Source: Acidobacteriota bacterium
Lineage (GTDB): Bacteria > Acidobacteriota > Terriglobia > Bryobacterales > Bryobacteraceae
DNA length: 64,000 nucleotides
Direction: 5' to 3'
NCBI GenBank assembly: GCA_003223115.1
Contig: QHXW01000367.1
Location: forward strand, 1-64,000
Of this stretch, positions 53,869 through 64,000 are shown one piece after another. The stretch's first letter is position 1, and each line of letters starts with the position of its first letter. The position numbers were made by a program, and so were the translations under genes. The notes under the pieces are model-generated. The model searched no databases. It was not told where the DNA came from and saw only the letters and a program-made list of their open reading frames with translations.

Positions 53869-55794
53869 ATGAAATCCGCGCGTGTTTTCACTTGCAGCAC
53901 ACTGATTCTCGCCGTCTGGCTGATGCCCGTTCAGGCGAGAGCGCAAAGCGATCCCGAATATCTGACGTCCATCCTTGCTCAGACCATTCAATCGCCCGTG
54001 GTCACGGCCTACCAGTTGCGCCAGTACATGATGCAACACGTGCCTCCGCTGCCGAATCCAGCCGACGCGCAGCAATGGACTGCCGAAGCCAAACGCATCC
54101 GCCGCCATCTGCTGGATGACGTGGTGTTTCACGGATGGCCCCGGGAATGGGTGAATGCCGCGCCGAAGTTCGAAGAAGCCGGCGTGATTCAAGGCAAGGG
54201 CTATCGCATTCGCAAATTTCGATACGAGATCGTGCCCGGCTTTCAATCCACGGCGTTGTTGTACGAACCGGAGAGTGACACGGGGCGGATTCCGGCGATC
54301 CTCAACGTGAATGGACACGTGGGGCCGCTGGGCAAGGCCATCGAGTACAAACAGAAGCGATGCATCAATTACGCCCGGCACGGCATTCTGGCGCTGAGCC
54401 TGGAGTGGATGGCATTCGGTGAGCTCAATCGGCCTGAAAACGACCACGCCTTTGGCGCGCATCTGGATCTGGTGGGCATGAACGGAGTCGGCCTGTTTTA
54501 TCTGGCCATGCGGCGGGGCCTGGATTTTCTCTACGAACATCCCAACGTGGACCGCGGTCGGCTGGGTGTTACCGGCCTCTCGGGCGGCGGCTGGCAGACC
54601 ATTACGCTCAGCTCGCTCGATGAGCGCGTGGTTGCGGCGGTTCCCGTCGCCGGTTTCGCTGGAATGATCACCAGCATCGAGCATCCCGAGTACATCGGCG
54701 ACGATTTCGAGCAGAACGCCACCGATTTTCGTGACGGTCAGGACTATACGCACCTGGCTGCCATGCGCGCTCCGCACCCGACTCTGCTGATCTATAACGC
54801 GGAGGACGACTGCTGTTTCCGCGGCCCCTTGGTGAAGCCGTATATCTTCGATGACATAAAGCGCTTTTTCAAGCTCTACGGAAAGGAAGACGCGTTCTGG
54901 TGGCATGAGAACAGCGATCCCGGCACGCACAACTATCAACTGGACAACCGGCAACAGTCCTATCGTTTTTTCACGAGGTATTTCAATCTTCCTCCGCTCG
55001 AGCGCGAAGTGCCGGTGGATGCCGAGATCAACAGTTATGACGAGCTGGTGGTAGGGCTGCCAAAGGACAACCTGACAATTCTGGCCCTGGCGAAACGGCG
55101 CGCCCACAGCCTTGACCGGAAACCGCTCGGCGACTCGGTATCAGAGAGGAGAAAGCTCGAGACTCTGGTGCGTTACGAGCCGGTAACCATGAAACACGCC
55201 TGGGCGGTGGCCAACACTATGAACAAGGGTGCGGCAACGCGTTCCTTCCAGTTCCAGCTGAGCAACGATTTGCCTGCAACCGGCATCCTGGTGGCCGCCA
55301 TCACCGCGCCCGACACGGCGCCCGTCACCATCGTGTTGAACGACGCTGGAAAAAAAGAATCCGTAAATGTTATTTCCGATCGTGTGAACCGGGGCGAGCA
55401 GGTGCTAGCGCTCGATCTGTTATTCCACGGCGATGCCTCTCTCGAGAAAGCCAGACTGCCGGAATATACTCAGTTGCTGGCCACCATCGGGAACCGGCCT
55501 CTGGGGATTCAGGCGGCGCAGTTGGTCGCGATCGCCCACTGGCTTCGCGATCGAGCAGGCGCCCGGCAGGTGCGGCTCGAGAGCGCCGGCCCTCGAAACC
55601 AGATCGCCGCGCTGACCGCGGCCGCCATCGAGCCTGCGTTGTTTTCCGACGTTCAGATTCGCGATGGGATGGAGAGCTTCGCAAAGCTGCTCGACGCGCC
55701 CGTCGCTTACGAAGCCGCGCCGGAACTATTTTGCCTGGACCTGTACAAGGAGTTCGACGTGGACCGGCTCACCGCCTTGGCGAAAGCCAGATAA
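53869..55794 (+). CDS. Exported alpha/beta-hydrolase (acetyl-xylan-esterase-like)
   Basis: A 641-residue protein with a signal peptide (LILAVWLMPVQARAQS). The hydrolase core (about residues 125-375) has PAILNVNGHVGPLG, the nucleophile elbow VTGLSGGGWQT with Ser near 240, NAEDDCC for the acidic residue and DPGTHNYQ with the catalytic His. It resembles the acetyl-xylan-esterase-like exported hydrolases of Acidobacteriota. Residues 390-640 form a second domain of unknown fold. It probably removes acyl or methyl esters from plant or microbial polysaccharides in the periplasm. Two 10-bp boxes precede the gene. No lesion, in contrast to its neighbours on both sides. Confidence 0.85.
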   Translation: MKSARVFTCSTLILAVWLMPVQARAQSDPEYLTSILAQTIQSPVVTAYQLRQYMMQHVPPLPNPADAQQWTAEAKRIRRHLLDDVVFHGWPREWVNAAPKFEEAGVIQGKGYRIRKFRYEIVPGFQSTALLYEPESDTGRIPAILNVNGHVGPLGKAIEYKQKRCINYARHGILALSLEWMAFGELNRPENDHAFGAHLDLVGMNGVGLFYLAMRRGLDFLYEHPNVDRGRLGVTGLSGGGWQTITLSSLDERVVAAVPVAGFAGMITSIEHPEYIGDDFEQNATDFRDGQDYTHLAAMRAPHPTLLIYNAEDDCCFRGPLVKPYIFDDIKRFFKLYGKEDAFWWHENSDPGTHNYQLDNRQQSYRFFTRYFNLPPLEREVPVDAEINSYDELVVGLPKDNLTILALAKRRAHSLDRKPLGDSVSERRKLETLVRYEPVTMKHAWAVANTMNKGAATRSFQFQLSNDLPATGILVAAITAPDTAPVTIVLNDAGKKESVNVISDRVNRGEQVLALDLLFHGDASLEKARLPEYTQLLATIGNRPLGIQAAQLVAIAHWLRDRAGARQVRLESAGPRNQIAALTAAAIEPALFSDVQIRDGMESFAKLLDAPVAYEAAPELFCLDLYKEFDVDRLTALAKAR

Positions 55795-55826
55795 AGTGCA
55801 CGCGATTCGTGCCCTGGTGCGGGCCG

Positions 55827-56793
55827 TTAAATGATGTGCCGCTCTTGCGGCGATAACTCCGGCGAATCCTCGTTGCGGTCGCGGAAATAGCCTCGGATGT
55901 CGTCGCGGAGCCGGGGTTTGTTTCCCGTGAACTGATAAACGCCCTGCCAATCACGCGAAATATCGGTGCGCGGGTCGTATTTGTTGTCGAGCAGGATGTG
56001 CCACCGGCTCCCGTAAGAGCGAGAAACCTTCGATCCATGGAAATAGTGGATCGCATGATTATCGACGTAGCCGATATTTCGCTTCAGGAGAGCGGCGCGC
56101 TCCTGCCAGCGAAGCACTGCTTCTACGTAAGGCTTACTGCACCACTGCAATTCTGACGGGGCATCTACCGCTCCCACCAGACCGAAGGCCATGTGCCAAT
56201 CAGCCGAACCCAGGATGCAGACGTCCAGCAGCCCGCCCACTGCATCGAAGGCCGAGCGGCGGCTGCGGTGCGAAGCTTCGCTCGATAATCCGAATTCCCT
56301 GCTCCATTCACGTAGTTGTATGCGAAGCTCGGCATCACGCGGAAGGGACAATGCTCGGCGGAAAGATCCGAATAGCCGGAAAAAAAGCTGGACGAAATCG
56401 TAGTGTTGGAGTTGATGGATGGCTTCAAGCGCCCAATCGCGGCGCGTCATATGGAAGTCTCCGTCGATGATGGCGCCGTAACGCCAGCCGGGTGGGAATC
56501 GCTGCACAACCAGGTTCAGAATATTTCCTTGTTTGGCCACAACTCGTGCGAGGTGCGGAGCTGCGTCATTCGGATCGGACTCGGTGACTTCAAACGGCCT
56601 GTCCCCGCAGGCGAGTTCGCCAACGTGGCAGCGCTACATTGGCACTGACGCGCATGTAATCCGGGAAGTCGTTCATTAGAATGCGTCTGGCAGCCCATCG
56701 CACCGGGTTGCTATAAGCCACGGCCACGTGGAGTATCTGGTCAGACCAGGGTCTCCAGGGTGAGTGTACATCAGGATGTCTCGTCGGCACCAT
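55827..56793 (-). pseudogene. Decayed glycosyltransferase-like gene
   Basis: The gene belongs to a family of GT2-like proteins: HVAVAYSNPVRWAARRILMN then, after a one-base insertion near 56633, VGELACGDRPFEVTESDPND, GNILNLVVQRFPPGWRYGAI, IDGDFHMTRRDWALEAIHQL and LLDVCILGSADWHMAFGLVG. Two compensating indels, the first in a run of seven Ts near 56390, scramble about 50 residues between HYDFVQLF and AFDAVGG; another frame there reads SGYSDLSAEHCPFRVMPSFA. The last 120 residues are intact to 55827. The lack of a proper start for the main ORF (it opens inside the conserved GNILNL) supports inactivity. Confidence 0.75.
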
Positions 56794-57067
56794 TTTGAAA
56801 TCCTTTTGTGATCGGACTGAGTCGCATCACCTGCGCCGGGACGCCGGCCGGGTGGGATGGGCGCCGCAGCGGATCGCGGCAACAGCCTCTTCCTCACTCC
56901 CGGTTGGGAACTAAAGGAATTAGAACCACTCCTACCCCAGTTTGAGTGGTTAACTTCGACCCCGCCCGGCGGCTCCGAGGTATCTGGCCTGGATTGCTCT
57001 CGCGAGTATTTTGGCCGGGATTAGTTTATCACGCGGTCAATCGGAGTCGGCCTGTTGGGAACCGTCA

Positions 57068-59323
57068 TCAGACGGAGGTTTTCATGAGTTCGCGCTGCAG
57101 AGCGGACATCTCGGATGCCTGTGAATGTTCACCTCCGTCTTGCACGACCGCGGTGAAGTGGAACGTGCTCCCTACGCCCGGCGCGCTTTCGGCCCAGATG
57201 TGACCCCCCATCAGGCGCACCAGGCGCGAGCAGATGGTCAGACCCAGGCCCGTGCCGCCGTACTTGCGGGCAATCGATCCGTCCGCCTGCCGGAAGGCCT
57301 CGAAAATAGCGTCGATTTTTTCAGCCGGAATTCCCACGCCCGTGTCATGGACGGAGAAGTGGAGGTTCAACATTGGGCCCTGACGGTCGTAGAGACTGAC
57401 GTGCGTCTCGATGGAGCCGGCATCGGTGAACTTGATGGCATTGTTCAGCAGATTAAGCAGCACCTGGCGGAGCCGGGTCGGATCGCCGACCACAACTTCC
57501 GGAACTTCTGGTGAAACGTTGACCAGCAGCCGGAGGCCTTTCTGTTCGGCATTGACAGAGAGCGTACCTGCTGCTTCGTTCAGGCACCCGCGAAGAGAAT
57601 AAGAAATAGGCGACAGATCCAGACGGCCCGCTTCGATTTTGGAAAAATCGAGGATATCGTTGAGCAGAGCGAGCAGCGACTTTGCCGCAGTCATGACATC
57701 CCCCAAGTACTCATTGCGCTCATCGGCACACGAAGTGTCCTGCGCCAACGCCGTCATGCCCAGGATTGCGTTCATCGGCGTGCGGATCTCGTGGCTCATG
57801 TTCGCGAGAAACTCGCTTTTGAGCTTGTTCGCCTCTTGCGCCATTCTCTTGGCCTGTTCCGCGGCCGTGAGTGCCGCAGACAGTTCGCGGTTGCTGCTGC
57901 TGAGCTGTATGGTCTGAGCCTGTACGCGCCGGCGCAGCATCATGATCCAGGCAAGCGCCACCAGGACCCCCGTCGCCAGAAGTGTCAAAATCCAAACGGA
58001 GCGCGAGAGAGTCCACAACCTGGGCTTCCGCAGCACCATGATGTCTTTGGGGGATCGAAGCAGGAGCCGGAAAGATTTCGGATCGTTGAATTCCCCACCC
58101 ACCGCGATGAGGAGGATACCGGTCAACCGAATATTGCTACCTTCTTCGAGCATGGCGCCAGGCAGTTCGTCAGTGGGCCGGTCAACCTCCGCCTCGAAGA
58201 TCTGACCGTTGGATTTCAAGCCCAGCCAATCCGCCTTACGCATGGCCTTCCAGCCCAGCAGATCCGCTTCGATTTCCACCAGATCGCCATCGTGCTCGAA
58301 CGCCTGCTCCGCCTTGATCGGGAAGGGTTGGGGTGCCGGTCCGTAGCCCAGCCGCTCGACAGTTCCATACCGCAGAATCGGGTTGTAGTCTCCGGGCGCC
58401 GGGTAGCCCACCGCCTCCACCTGGTCACCCGGCTCGAAAAGCATCTTTTGCTGCGTCTGGACCATGAGCCCTTGTTCGTGGTCGCGAATGAATAATGACC
58501 GCCCGGGCTGCTGAAAAGTAACGACGCCGCGTAATCGAACCTGCCGGCTGGAGGTCTTCTCGGGCGAGAACCGCAGCAGGTCTGCCGCATGGCGCAAGGG
58601 CAACGCGGCTTCCGTTTGCGCAGCTTCGCTGATGATGAGATCCTTCGCGGTCTGCGCGTGAATCAACACACCGGTGAGCTGTCTTCGACGGGTGAAGGTC
58701 GAGCCGCATACGCCGCGCACTACAATGCGGGCTCCAAAAAGATGGTTGAGCGATCCGCCGTAATAATTCGGAATGACCACTTTCATACGGTCCGTTCCGG
58801 ATCCCACCTCCAGGCCCACGCGATGATTTTCGACAACAACGGAAAGGACGGTACCATGCACTTCCACCCAGGCGCTGTCGTAACTGCCGGAGGCCAGATC
58901 CTCCAGCGAAACCTTTGCAGGCGGCGGCAGGACATCGGCTCCCAGAACACGGATCTGCGGGTTCTCAATTACCGGAGCGAACTCGCCGGGGCCAGTAATG
59001 CCGGCCACCTCGACCCTGTCGCCCTGCTTCACAGCCACACCTTTCTGGCACGCGACGTAGATGCCTCCAGTTGCACCCTGAACAAAAAGGTCCGGCAGGG
59101 CAGGATCGTAATGCGTGACAACGCCACGCACGAGCACCGGCAATCCTTGCGACGCCTCGCTCGGCGAGAGCGCTCTGATTTGGGCTACCCGATCAAGGGT
59201 TCTCAGCTTTGTTTGTAGAGTTTCCGGCGCGCCCGCGCACACCAGGATCGTTAGGAGAACTCCGGCCCCGGATACATTCCTGCGGAAACGAAAACCCTGA
59301 TCTGTCATCTTGTTGAAAACCAA
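57068..59323 (-). CDS. Sensor histidine kinase with duplicated periplasmic module
   Basis: A 751-residue kinase. After a signal segment ([14 protein letters not shown]), the extracytoplasmic part (about residues 35-430) contains two related modules: [20 protein letters not shown] with [13 protein letters not shown], and [20 protein letters not shown] with [12 protein letters not shown], each followed by GDxVEVxGxxxPG. These resemble OB-fold sensor units. One membrane helix (about 448-468) leads to a coiled coil, then a HisKA domain with His511 in [15 protein letters not shown] and an ATPase domain with DTGVGIP and GGTGLGL. There is no receiver domain and no adjacent regulator, so it is an orphan kinase with an unknown ligand. 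Confidence 0.9.
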   Translation of the reverse strand: MVFNKMTDQGFRFRRNVSGAGVLLTILVCAGAPETLQTKLRTLDRVAQIRALSPSEASQGLPVLVRGVVTHYDPALPDLFVQGATGGIYVACQKGVAVKQGDRVEVAGITGPGEFAPVIENPQIRVLGADVLPPPAKVSLEDLASGSYDSAWVEVHGTVLSVVVENHRVGLEVGSGTDRMKVVIPNYYGGSLNHLFGARIVVRGVCGSTFTRRRQLTGVLIHAQTAKDLIISEAAQTEAALPLRHAADLLRFSPEKTSSRQVRLRGVVTFQQPGRSLFIRDHEQGLMVQTQQKMLFEPGDQVEAVGYPAPGDYNPILRYGTVERLGYGPAPQPFPIKAEQAFEHDGDLVEIEADLLGWKAMRKADWLGLKSNGQIFEAEVDRPTDELPGAMLEEGSNIRLTGILLIAVGGEFNDPKSFRLLLRSPKDIMVLRKPRLWTLSRSVWILTLLATGVLVALAWIMMLRRRVQAQTIQLSSSNRELSAALTAAEQAKRMAQEANKLKSEFLANMSHEIRTPMNAILGMTALAQDTSCADERNEYLGDVMTAAKSLLALLNDILDFSKIEAGRLDLSPISYSLRGCLNEAAGTLSVNAEQKGLRLLVNVSPEVPEVVVGDPTRLRQVLLNLLNNAIKFTDAGSIETHVSLYDRQGPMLNLHFSVHDTGVGIPAEKIDAIFEAFRQADGSIARKYGGTGLGLTICSRLVRLMGGHIWAESAPGVGSTFHFTAVVQDGGEHSQASEMSALQRELMKTSV

Positions 59324-59519
59324 TATTCAGTACCGTATGCGGCAGGTATCGTCGGATCGAAGGAGAACAGCTTCGTGACCCCTGCGTGGTGGGCGTTACT
59401 TCGCCCCAGTGCCCATTTGGCAGGATGCCTCGACAACAGCATCTGCTGCAAGTTGACCGAAGTTAACCGGAAGTTTTTACTGTGAACCGGGCGGCGCTGC
59501 TATTCCTGTGCAATTGCCG

Positions 59520-60638
59520 CTAAAACATCACCTTCAACGCAAACTGCAGAATTCTGGGGTCGCGCGCGACAGTGATCTGTCCGAACTGCCCGTCCGCCTG
59601 GGTATGGTCCGGATTGTAGAAGTTGACGTTATTAAAAACGTTGAACGCCTCGGCGCGAAACTGCACATTACATTGGCCTGTTCCGTGATCTTGGTGTCCT
59701 TGACCAGGGCCAGATTAGGGGCAAACGTCCGCGGGCCACGCAAGATGTTCTTTCCAGTATTGCCGAAGGTGCCGGGAGCGTTGGGTTGAAATTGAATTGA
59801 AACAGCGAGGTCTTGAACCACTGCTGGACGAGCTCGCCGTGAGAGCGGCCCGAGCTCAACTTCGCCTGCTGGATACTGGCCGCGGCGAAATCGGCCCGAT
59901 CTTCGATTGACCCCGCTGTACGAATTGTCATATCCGCTAAAGATAGTAAATGGGAAGCCTCCCTGCCACCGCACGATGGTACTCAGCCCCCAGCCATTCA
60001 CCAGCTTGCCGGCCGGTCCGCCGGCTCCGATGTGCGGAAGTTGGTACACGGCGGAAAACTTGAACGCATGAGCTACGTCATCGTCCGAGAGCCCGTAGTC
60101 GAAGCGCCGGTCAAACGGGTTGGTGCTGGAATAATAAGCACCCACGGGAGCGAAGCCGTTCAGCTCTTTGGACCATGCATAGTTCGCCAGCATGGTCAGG
60201 CCGTGGCTCAGGCGCTTTTCGACGGTGAGCCGGAGACTGTTGTAATGTGAATTAATGGCTGAATCGATGATGCCGACATGTCCGAAGTTCGGGTACGAGC
60301 GCCTGGACTGCTGGTTATCAACCGTGGATTGTCCGGGAACATAGATCGCCGGATTTCCTTCTCGCAGTCTGCGTAGCCGCCTGGCTCACCGTGAGTTGAA
60401 TGCCGGACTGCACGTAGGTGGTCAGGCCTTCCTTCTCGACGGTCAGTCGATAGCTTCCAACAGGCAATCGGGAAAATAAGTACTCGCCGCCGGCGCCTGA
60501 GCTGACCGTCTGCGTGAAGCCGGTTTCCGTATTCAGCACTGTCACCTTGGCGTCGGCTATGGCCGCGCCTGACTGGTCAACCACGGTGCCGCCTGGCGGT
60601 GGTGTAATGTCCGGGCAAGCGGCTCGGAAAAGAGACAA
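59520..60638 (-). pseudogene. TonB-receptor remnant with a large internal deletion
   Basis: The N-terminal regulatory-like domain (GGTVVDQSGAAIADAKVTVL, EYLFSRLPVGSYRLTVEKEG) runs to about 60365, where it is joined to late barrel sequence (YVPGQSTVDNQQSRRSYPNF, HYNSLRLTVEKRLSHGLTML). Roughly 700-800 residues of plug and barrel are missing. Further frameshifts near 59900 and 59660 scatter the rest: DRADFAAASIQQAKLSSGRS, then PNAPGTFGNTGKNILRGPRT, then QFALKVMF with a stop at 59520. No signal peptide remains. The order and motifs are those of the Oar-like receptors elsewhere in this window. Confidence 0.88.
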
Positions 60639-60805
60639 TCAATACCAATGAGCGGTACGAATGAACGCATCTTTGGAATCGGATCGCTCGCATAGTTGTA
60701 CTCCAGCGCGGGATGTTGTGCAGATCCTCGATAATATTAAAAGCACGGGCATTAAAAACGCAACTATTACCGTGCCTAGGTATAGCTAGACTTCCCGAAC
60801 TGATC

Positions 60806-62296
60806 ATGTATGTTGCGCACATAGCCGTGTTGGTCTGCTCAGCCTGGCTCTTGAGTGTCCCTGCATTTACGCAGGCGCCTGGAACCGCCTCCGCAGCACT
60901 GAAAGACAAAGGCGTGCAACTCATGGAGCAGGGCAGCATCCAAGAGGCCGTGACCACGTTTCGGCAGGCTCTCAAAGCTGCGCCGCGCGACACCGAACTG
61001 CTCAATGACCTGGGTGTTGCGCTGCGGAAAGACGGAGACCTGACCGGCTCGCTCGAAGCTCTCGAGAAAGCCGTGAAGCTGCGGCAAGACGACGCTCGAA
61101 TCCACAGCAACATTGCCTTGACGCTCAGTGCCATGGGCCGCGTGAACCAGGCTGTGGCTGCCATCGAAACCGCTTCACGCCTATCACCGGCGGACACCGT
61201 TGTTCGCCGCAACTTGGGCATACTGCTGCTCGAAGCCGGGAGAGCCGAGCGGGCTGAAATAGAGTTACGCAAAGCAATCGATCTCGCGCCTTCTGATGCC
61301 GAGAATCACAGAGCCCTCGGCCGCCTGTTGGCCAGGCAAAAACGCGGAGCGGACGCGCTGGTTGCATACTCCTCTGCTTTGCGATTGGCGCCGCACTCGG
61401 CCGATCTGCATCTCGAACTGGGCCACCTTTATCTGGCCACCGGAGACTCCGGGCACGCCGCTCAGGAATACCGCGCCTGCCTGGAACTCCATCCACGCCA
61501 TTCCGGATGTCATCAGGCGCAAGGTTCGCTTCTGCTGGCGGTAGGCGATCTCGCCGCGGCGGAAATCGAGTTACGACGTGCACTCGAGTCTCGCCCCGAT
61601 TCGGGCGAAGCCCATCGCGACTTGGGCGCCGTCCTTCGCAAAAAGGGCAATTTGCCGGAAGCGGCGGCGGAACTTCAAAAGGCCGTACGGTTGCTGCCGG
61701 ATGACACGGCCGCGCGTTACATGCTGGCTCAGACTCTCGAGAAGAACGGCCGCACACCCGAGGCAAATGTTCAGTTGCAGGCGGCGGACCAGGAAAATCA
61801 GCGGCGCAGGAACCTGGCTCTTGCCAATAGCGATGTGATTCTGGGAACGGAACTTCTGCAGAAAGGTGAAGCTACCGCGGCTGAAGCCAAGTTCAGGGAA
61901 GCCGTCAGCTTGAGCCCTCACGATGCGCTCGCGCACTATCACTACGGCCTCGCACTGCTCGTCCAGAATAAGCTGGACGATGCCATCGCGCAGTTCCGGA
62001 GCGCCATCGAGTTACGTCCTGACGATCCGGATGCGCTCTACTATCTGGGCTGCGCTCTTCTGAAAAAGCACGAGCCGGCACAGGCGGCAAATACGTTACA
62101 ACAGGCCCTGCGGCTGAATCCGGGCGATGCGCACGCTCGCAACGCGCTGGCCGTAGCGATGGCCGGGATGAAAGATCCCGCAGCCGCGCGTACTCAACTT
62201 CAAAACGCGCGCACACTCGAACCCGGCAATGCGCTCTATCAGCGAAATTTGAGCTGCCTTGACCGGGGACTGCGCGATTGCGAGCTGGAATTCTGA
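60806..62296 (+). CDS. Exported TPR-repeat protein
   Basis: A 496-residue protein from the ATG at 60806, directly before the signal peptide (AHIAVLVCSAWLLSVPAFTQ); the longer open frame from 60713 has no signal. Nearly all the rest is tetratricopeptide repeats, at least twelve, such as AVTTFRQALKAAPRDTELLN, DLGVALRKDGDLTGSLEALE and YYLGCALLKKHEPAQAANTL. A short Cys-containing end (LSCLDRGLRDCELEF) closes it. TPR arrays bind partner peptides; location in the periplasm or on the outer membrane is inferred. The gene is convergent with ftsZ but its role is unknown. Confidence 0.88.
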   Translation: MYVAHIAVLVCSAWLLSVPAFTQAPGTASAALKDKGVQLMEQGSIQEAVTTFRQALKAAPRDTELLNDLGVALRKDGDLTGSLEALEKAVKLRQDDARIHSNIALTLSAMGRVNQAVAAIETASRLSPADTVVRRNLGILLLEAGRAERAEIELRKAIDLAPSDAENHRALGRLLARQKRGADALVAYSSALRLAPHSADLHLELGHLYLATGDSGHAAQEYRACLELHPRHSGCHQAQGSLLLAVGDLAAAEIELRRALESRPDSGEAHRDLGAVLRKKGNLPEAAAELQKAVRLLPDDTAARYMLAQTLEKNGRTPEANVQLQAADQENQRRRNLALANSDVILGTELLQKGEATAAEAKFREAVSLSPHDALAHYHYGLALLVQNKLDDAIAQFRSAIELRPDDPDALYYLGCALLKKHEPAQAANTLQQALRLNPGDAHARNALAVAMAGMKDPAAARTQLQNARTLEPGNALYQRNLSCLDRGLRDCELEF

Positions 62297-62374
62297 TGCT
62301 CGCAGCGATTCATTCGAGCAGCCGATTTCGAAATCGCCTGATTCCGAGGAGCTTCGGTCCGCGCTCCGCTTGCC

Positions 62375-63592
62375 CTAATTCAGCAGTTTTCCCTGGCGCA
62401 AGTAGGCCGGGGTGTCGAGATCATCGGGATCGAATGTCAGGGCCGGTGCGGGTTCGAATTGCTCCGCGGATTCTTCGGCCACGGCCGCCACTGGTTCGGG
62501 CTTCGGTTCCGGCTCGCGCATCGGCTCGGGCAGGCGGACTGGCTCCTGTACCATGATGCGCGGCTCGTGGGCCACGGGCCGCTCGGCCAGGGGCGCACCC
62601 TCCGGCTGGAACCCGGTCGCAATGACTGTGATCTTCACCGCGTCTTCCATGGATTCGTTCATGATGACGCCGAAGTTGATCTGTACGTCATCACAATCCG
62701 CCGCCTCGCGGATAATGGAGCAGGCTTCATTGACCTCGTGGAGACCCAGCCGGCTGGAGCCGGTGATATTGATCAGAATGCCGCGCGAGCCCGAGATCCG
62801 CGAATCTTCGAGCAGCGGAGAACTGATGGCTTTGCGAGCAGCATCGACCGCTGCGTTGGTGCCGCGCCCCACCGCCGTCCCCATCATGGCGTAACCCATG
62901 CCCAGCATGATGGCGCGTATGTCGGAGAAATCGCGATTGATCAGTCCGGGCGTCGTGATAATGTCGGCGATGCCCTGCACTGCCTGCCGCAGAATGTCGT
63001 CCGCCACACGGAACGCTTCGAAAACGCTGGTGCCGCGGGGGACCAGCTCGAGCAGCCGGTCGTTGGGAATCGCGATGACCGTGTCCACCGTGCCCGCTAA
63101 CTCAGCCAGGCTCTTATCGGCTTGCCGCATGCGGCGCGTCCCTTCAAAGCTGAACGGCTTGGTGACTACCGCGACGGTGAGCGCATCGAGTTCTTTGGCC
63201 AGAGTAGCGACCACGGGCGCGGCTCCGGCGCCCGTGCCTCCGCCCAGACCCGCGGTGACGAAGACCATGTCGGCGCCCTGCAGCAGTTCGATAATGCGCT
63301 CGGTATCTTCAAGCGCGGCTTTGCGGCCGATGCCCGGGTCTGAGCCGGCGCCCAGACCGCTAGTCACCCTCGTGCCGATTTGCAGCTTGTTGGGCACGAT
63401 GGACGACTCGAGCGCTTGCACATCCGTGTTCATGATGTGGAACTCCACGCCTTCGAGGCCTTCGTGGATCATGCGCGCCACGGCATTCGAGCCGCCGCCG
63501 CCCACTCCGACTACCTTGATGCGCGCGCCCTTCCGGACTTCTTCCTGCAGTTCATATTTCAGCCCGTCAAAACCTGTATCGAGCAGTGCCAT
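62375..63592 (-). CDS. ftsZ: Cell division protein FtsZ
   Basis: A 405-residue tubulin-like GTPase that forms the division ring. The GTP-binding domain has [24 protein letters not shown], the tubulin signature [13 protein letters not shown], and [12 protein letters not shown]. The T7 loop ([11 protein letters not shown]) and C-terminal domain follow. Residues 320-385 are a Glu/Pro/Ala-rich linker. The end [14 protein letters not shown] is the conserved tail that binds FtsA and other partners. It lies 51 bases downstream of ftsA, as in most bacteria. Length and motifs are normal. Confidence 0.98.
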   Translation of the reverse strand: MALLDTGFDGLKYELQEEVRKGARIKVVGVGGGGSNAVARMIHEGLEGVEFHIMNTDVQALESSIVPNKLQIGTRVTSGLGAGSDPGIGRKAALEDTERIIELLQGADMVFVTAGLGGGTGAGAAPVVATLAKELDALTVAVVTKPFSFEGTRRMRQADKSLAELAGTVDTVIAIPNDRLLELVPRGTSVFEAFRVADDILRQAVQGIADIITTPGLINRDFSDIRAIMLGMGYAMMGTAVGRGTNAAVDAARKAISSPLLEDSRISGSRGILINITGSSRLGLHEVNEACSIIREAADCDDVQINFGVIMNESMEDAVKITVIATGFQPEGAPLAERPVAHEPRIMVQEPVRLPEPMREPEPKPEPVAAVAEESAEQFEPAPALTFDPDDLDTPAYLRQGKLLN

Positions 63593-63643
63593 TGCGATCG
63601 CTCCTTGTTTTAACAGAGCAGGCGATTTCGCCTGTCCGCAGCG

Positions 63644-64000
63644 TTACCTTAGAATTCGCGCCAGCAATCCGACCGACTGGCGCTCCAGTTCGCCCTGCAC
63701 CTTCAACCGCGCCGAATACATGGCCAGACCGGCAGCCGTGGTCCACGCGGGATCATCGATCTCTTCGGGCCAATCTTTAATTCCGGCCGCCAGCCCGTTC
63801 CTTGCCTGACATCCAAGCACGCCTTCAGCGATGTCACACATCCCGCTCAAGCGCGCGCCGCCGCCCGTCAGCACCACGCCGCCCACCATCGATTTTTTCA
63901 TTCCTACCCGCACCAGCTCGCGGCGCACGAACTCAAACAGCTCTTTCGCGCGCGCTTCCAGAATGTCGTTGAGCACCCGTCTCTGTAACTCTTTCGCGGA
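63644..64000 (-). CDS. ftsA: Cell division protein FtsA, C-terminal part (runs off the window)
   Basis: The last 118 codons of an actin-like FtsA, open to the end of the window. LNDILEARAKELFEFVRREL and MVGGVVLTGGGARLSGMCDI (adenosine motif) are characteristic, and AWTTAAGLAMYSARL follows. The usual amphipathic membrane-targeting C terminus is short here (VGLLARILR). FtsA tethers FtsZ filaments to the membrane. Its position directly upstream of ftsZ supports the call. Confidence 0.95.
   Translation of the reverse strand, partial: SAKELQRRVLNDILEARAKELFEFVRRELVRVGMKKSMVGGVVLTGGGARLSGMCDIAEGVLGCQARNGLAAGIKDWPEEIDDPAWTTAAGLAMYSARLKVQGELERQSVGLLARILR

Noticed and set aside
53581-55107. Long minus-strand ORF of 508 codons
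   Set aside because: It is antisense to the esterase gene and shows no family motif; GC-rich codon use opens this frame by chance.
1-64000. CRISPR array, prophage or intact insertion sequence
   Set aside because: No regularly spaced repeats, phage structural genes or transposase were seen in either strand.

Overview
The window looks like a chromosomal segment of an Acidobacteriota bacterium, most like the Bryobacterales/Solibacter group. The evidence is a GC-rich coding style, Oar-like TonB-dependent receptors with an N-terminal carboxypeptidase-regulatory-like domain, a VWFA protein of the acidobacterial type (TIGR03436), a TIGR03437-type C-terminal domain protein, PD40/TolB-like repeats, a NIPSNAP protein with a Tat signal, and POTRA and TPR secretory proteins. 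No prophage, integrase, CRISPR array or intact insertion sequence was seen. These are family recognitions from memory; no search was run.

Layout. 0-2 kb: a decayed PD40 beta-propeller gene. 2-8 kb: a small membrane protein, a PLP aminotransferase, oligopeptidase B and a POTRA protein. 8-9.6 kb: a broken DUF3368/UPF0175 toxin-antitoxin pair butted against an SBBP-repeat fragment. 9.8-20.6 kb: a leftward series with a polysaccharide-deacetylase-like protein, an alpha/alpha-toroid-like protein, NIPSNAP, a class C beta-lactamase-fold hydrolase, VWFA and a low-complexity membrane protein, interrupted by a 1.85-kb segment between direct repeats. 20.7-24 kb: a sigma-54 response regulator, a LuxR-type response regulator and a TrmB-like regulator. 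24-27.8 kb: a four-gene envelope cluster (PA2779-like protein, PA2778-like C39 peptidase, TPR/beta-barrel protein, GT2 glycosyltransferase). 28-33.4 kb: a frameshifted membrane protein, a SpoU methyltransferase, NtrYX and a VapBC-type pair. 33.5-43.4 kb: a TonB receptor and a leftward catabolic set (Gfo/Idh/MocA, amidase with a small coupled subunit, broken YihY/BrkB, TIM-barrel isomerase, amidohydrolase). 43.5-48.4 kb: secG, tRNA-Leu(GAG), a TonB receptor and a second PA2779-like protein. 48.4-60.6 kb: a decayed gene, a TonB receptor, decayed TIGR03806/TIGR03805-like genes, an esterase, a decayed glycosyltransferase, a sensor kinase and a TonB-receptor remnant. 60.8-64 kb: a TPR protein, ftsZ and the end of ftsA.

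Two things stand out. First, the cluster at 24-27.8 kb, with its orphan paralogue at 48 kb, is the best candidate for an undescribed envelope system. Second, the window is rich in broken genes. Three otherwise intact genes are frameshifted exactly at short perfect tandem duplications (10 bp, 7 bp and 5 bp), and deleting one copy restores the expected family sequence in each. A 15-bp tandem duplication near 6.0 kb belongs to the same class.
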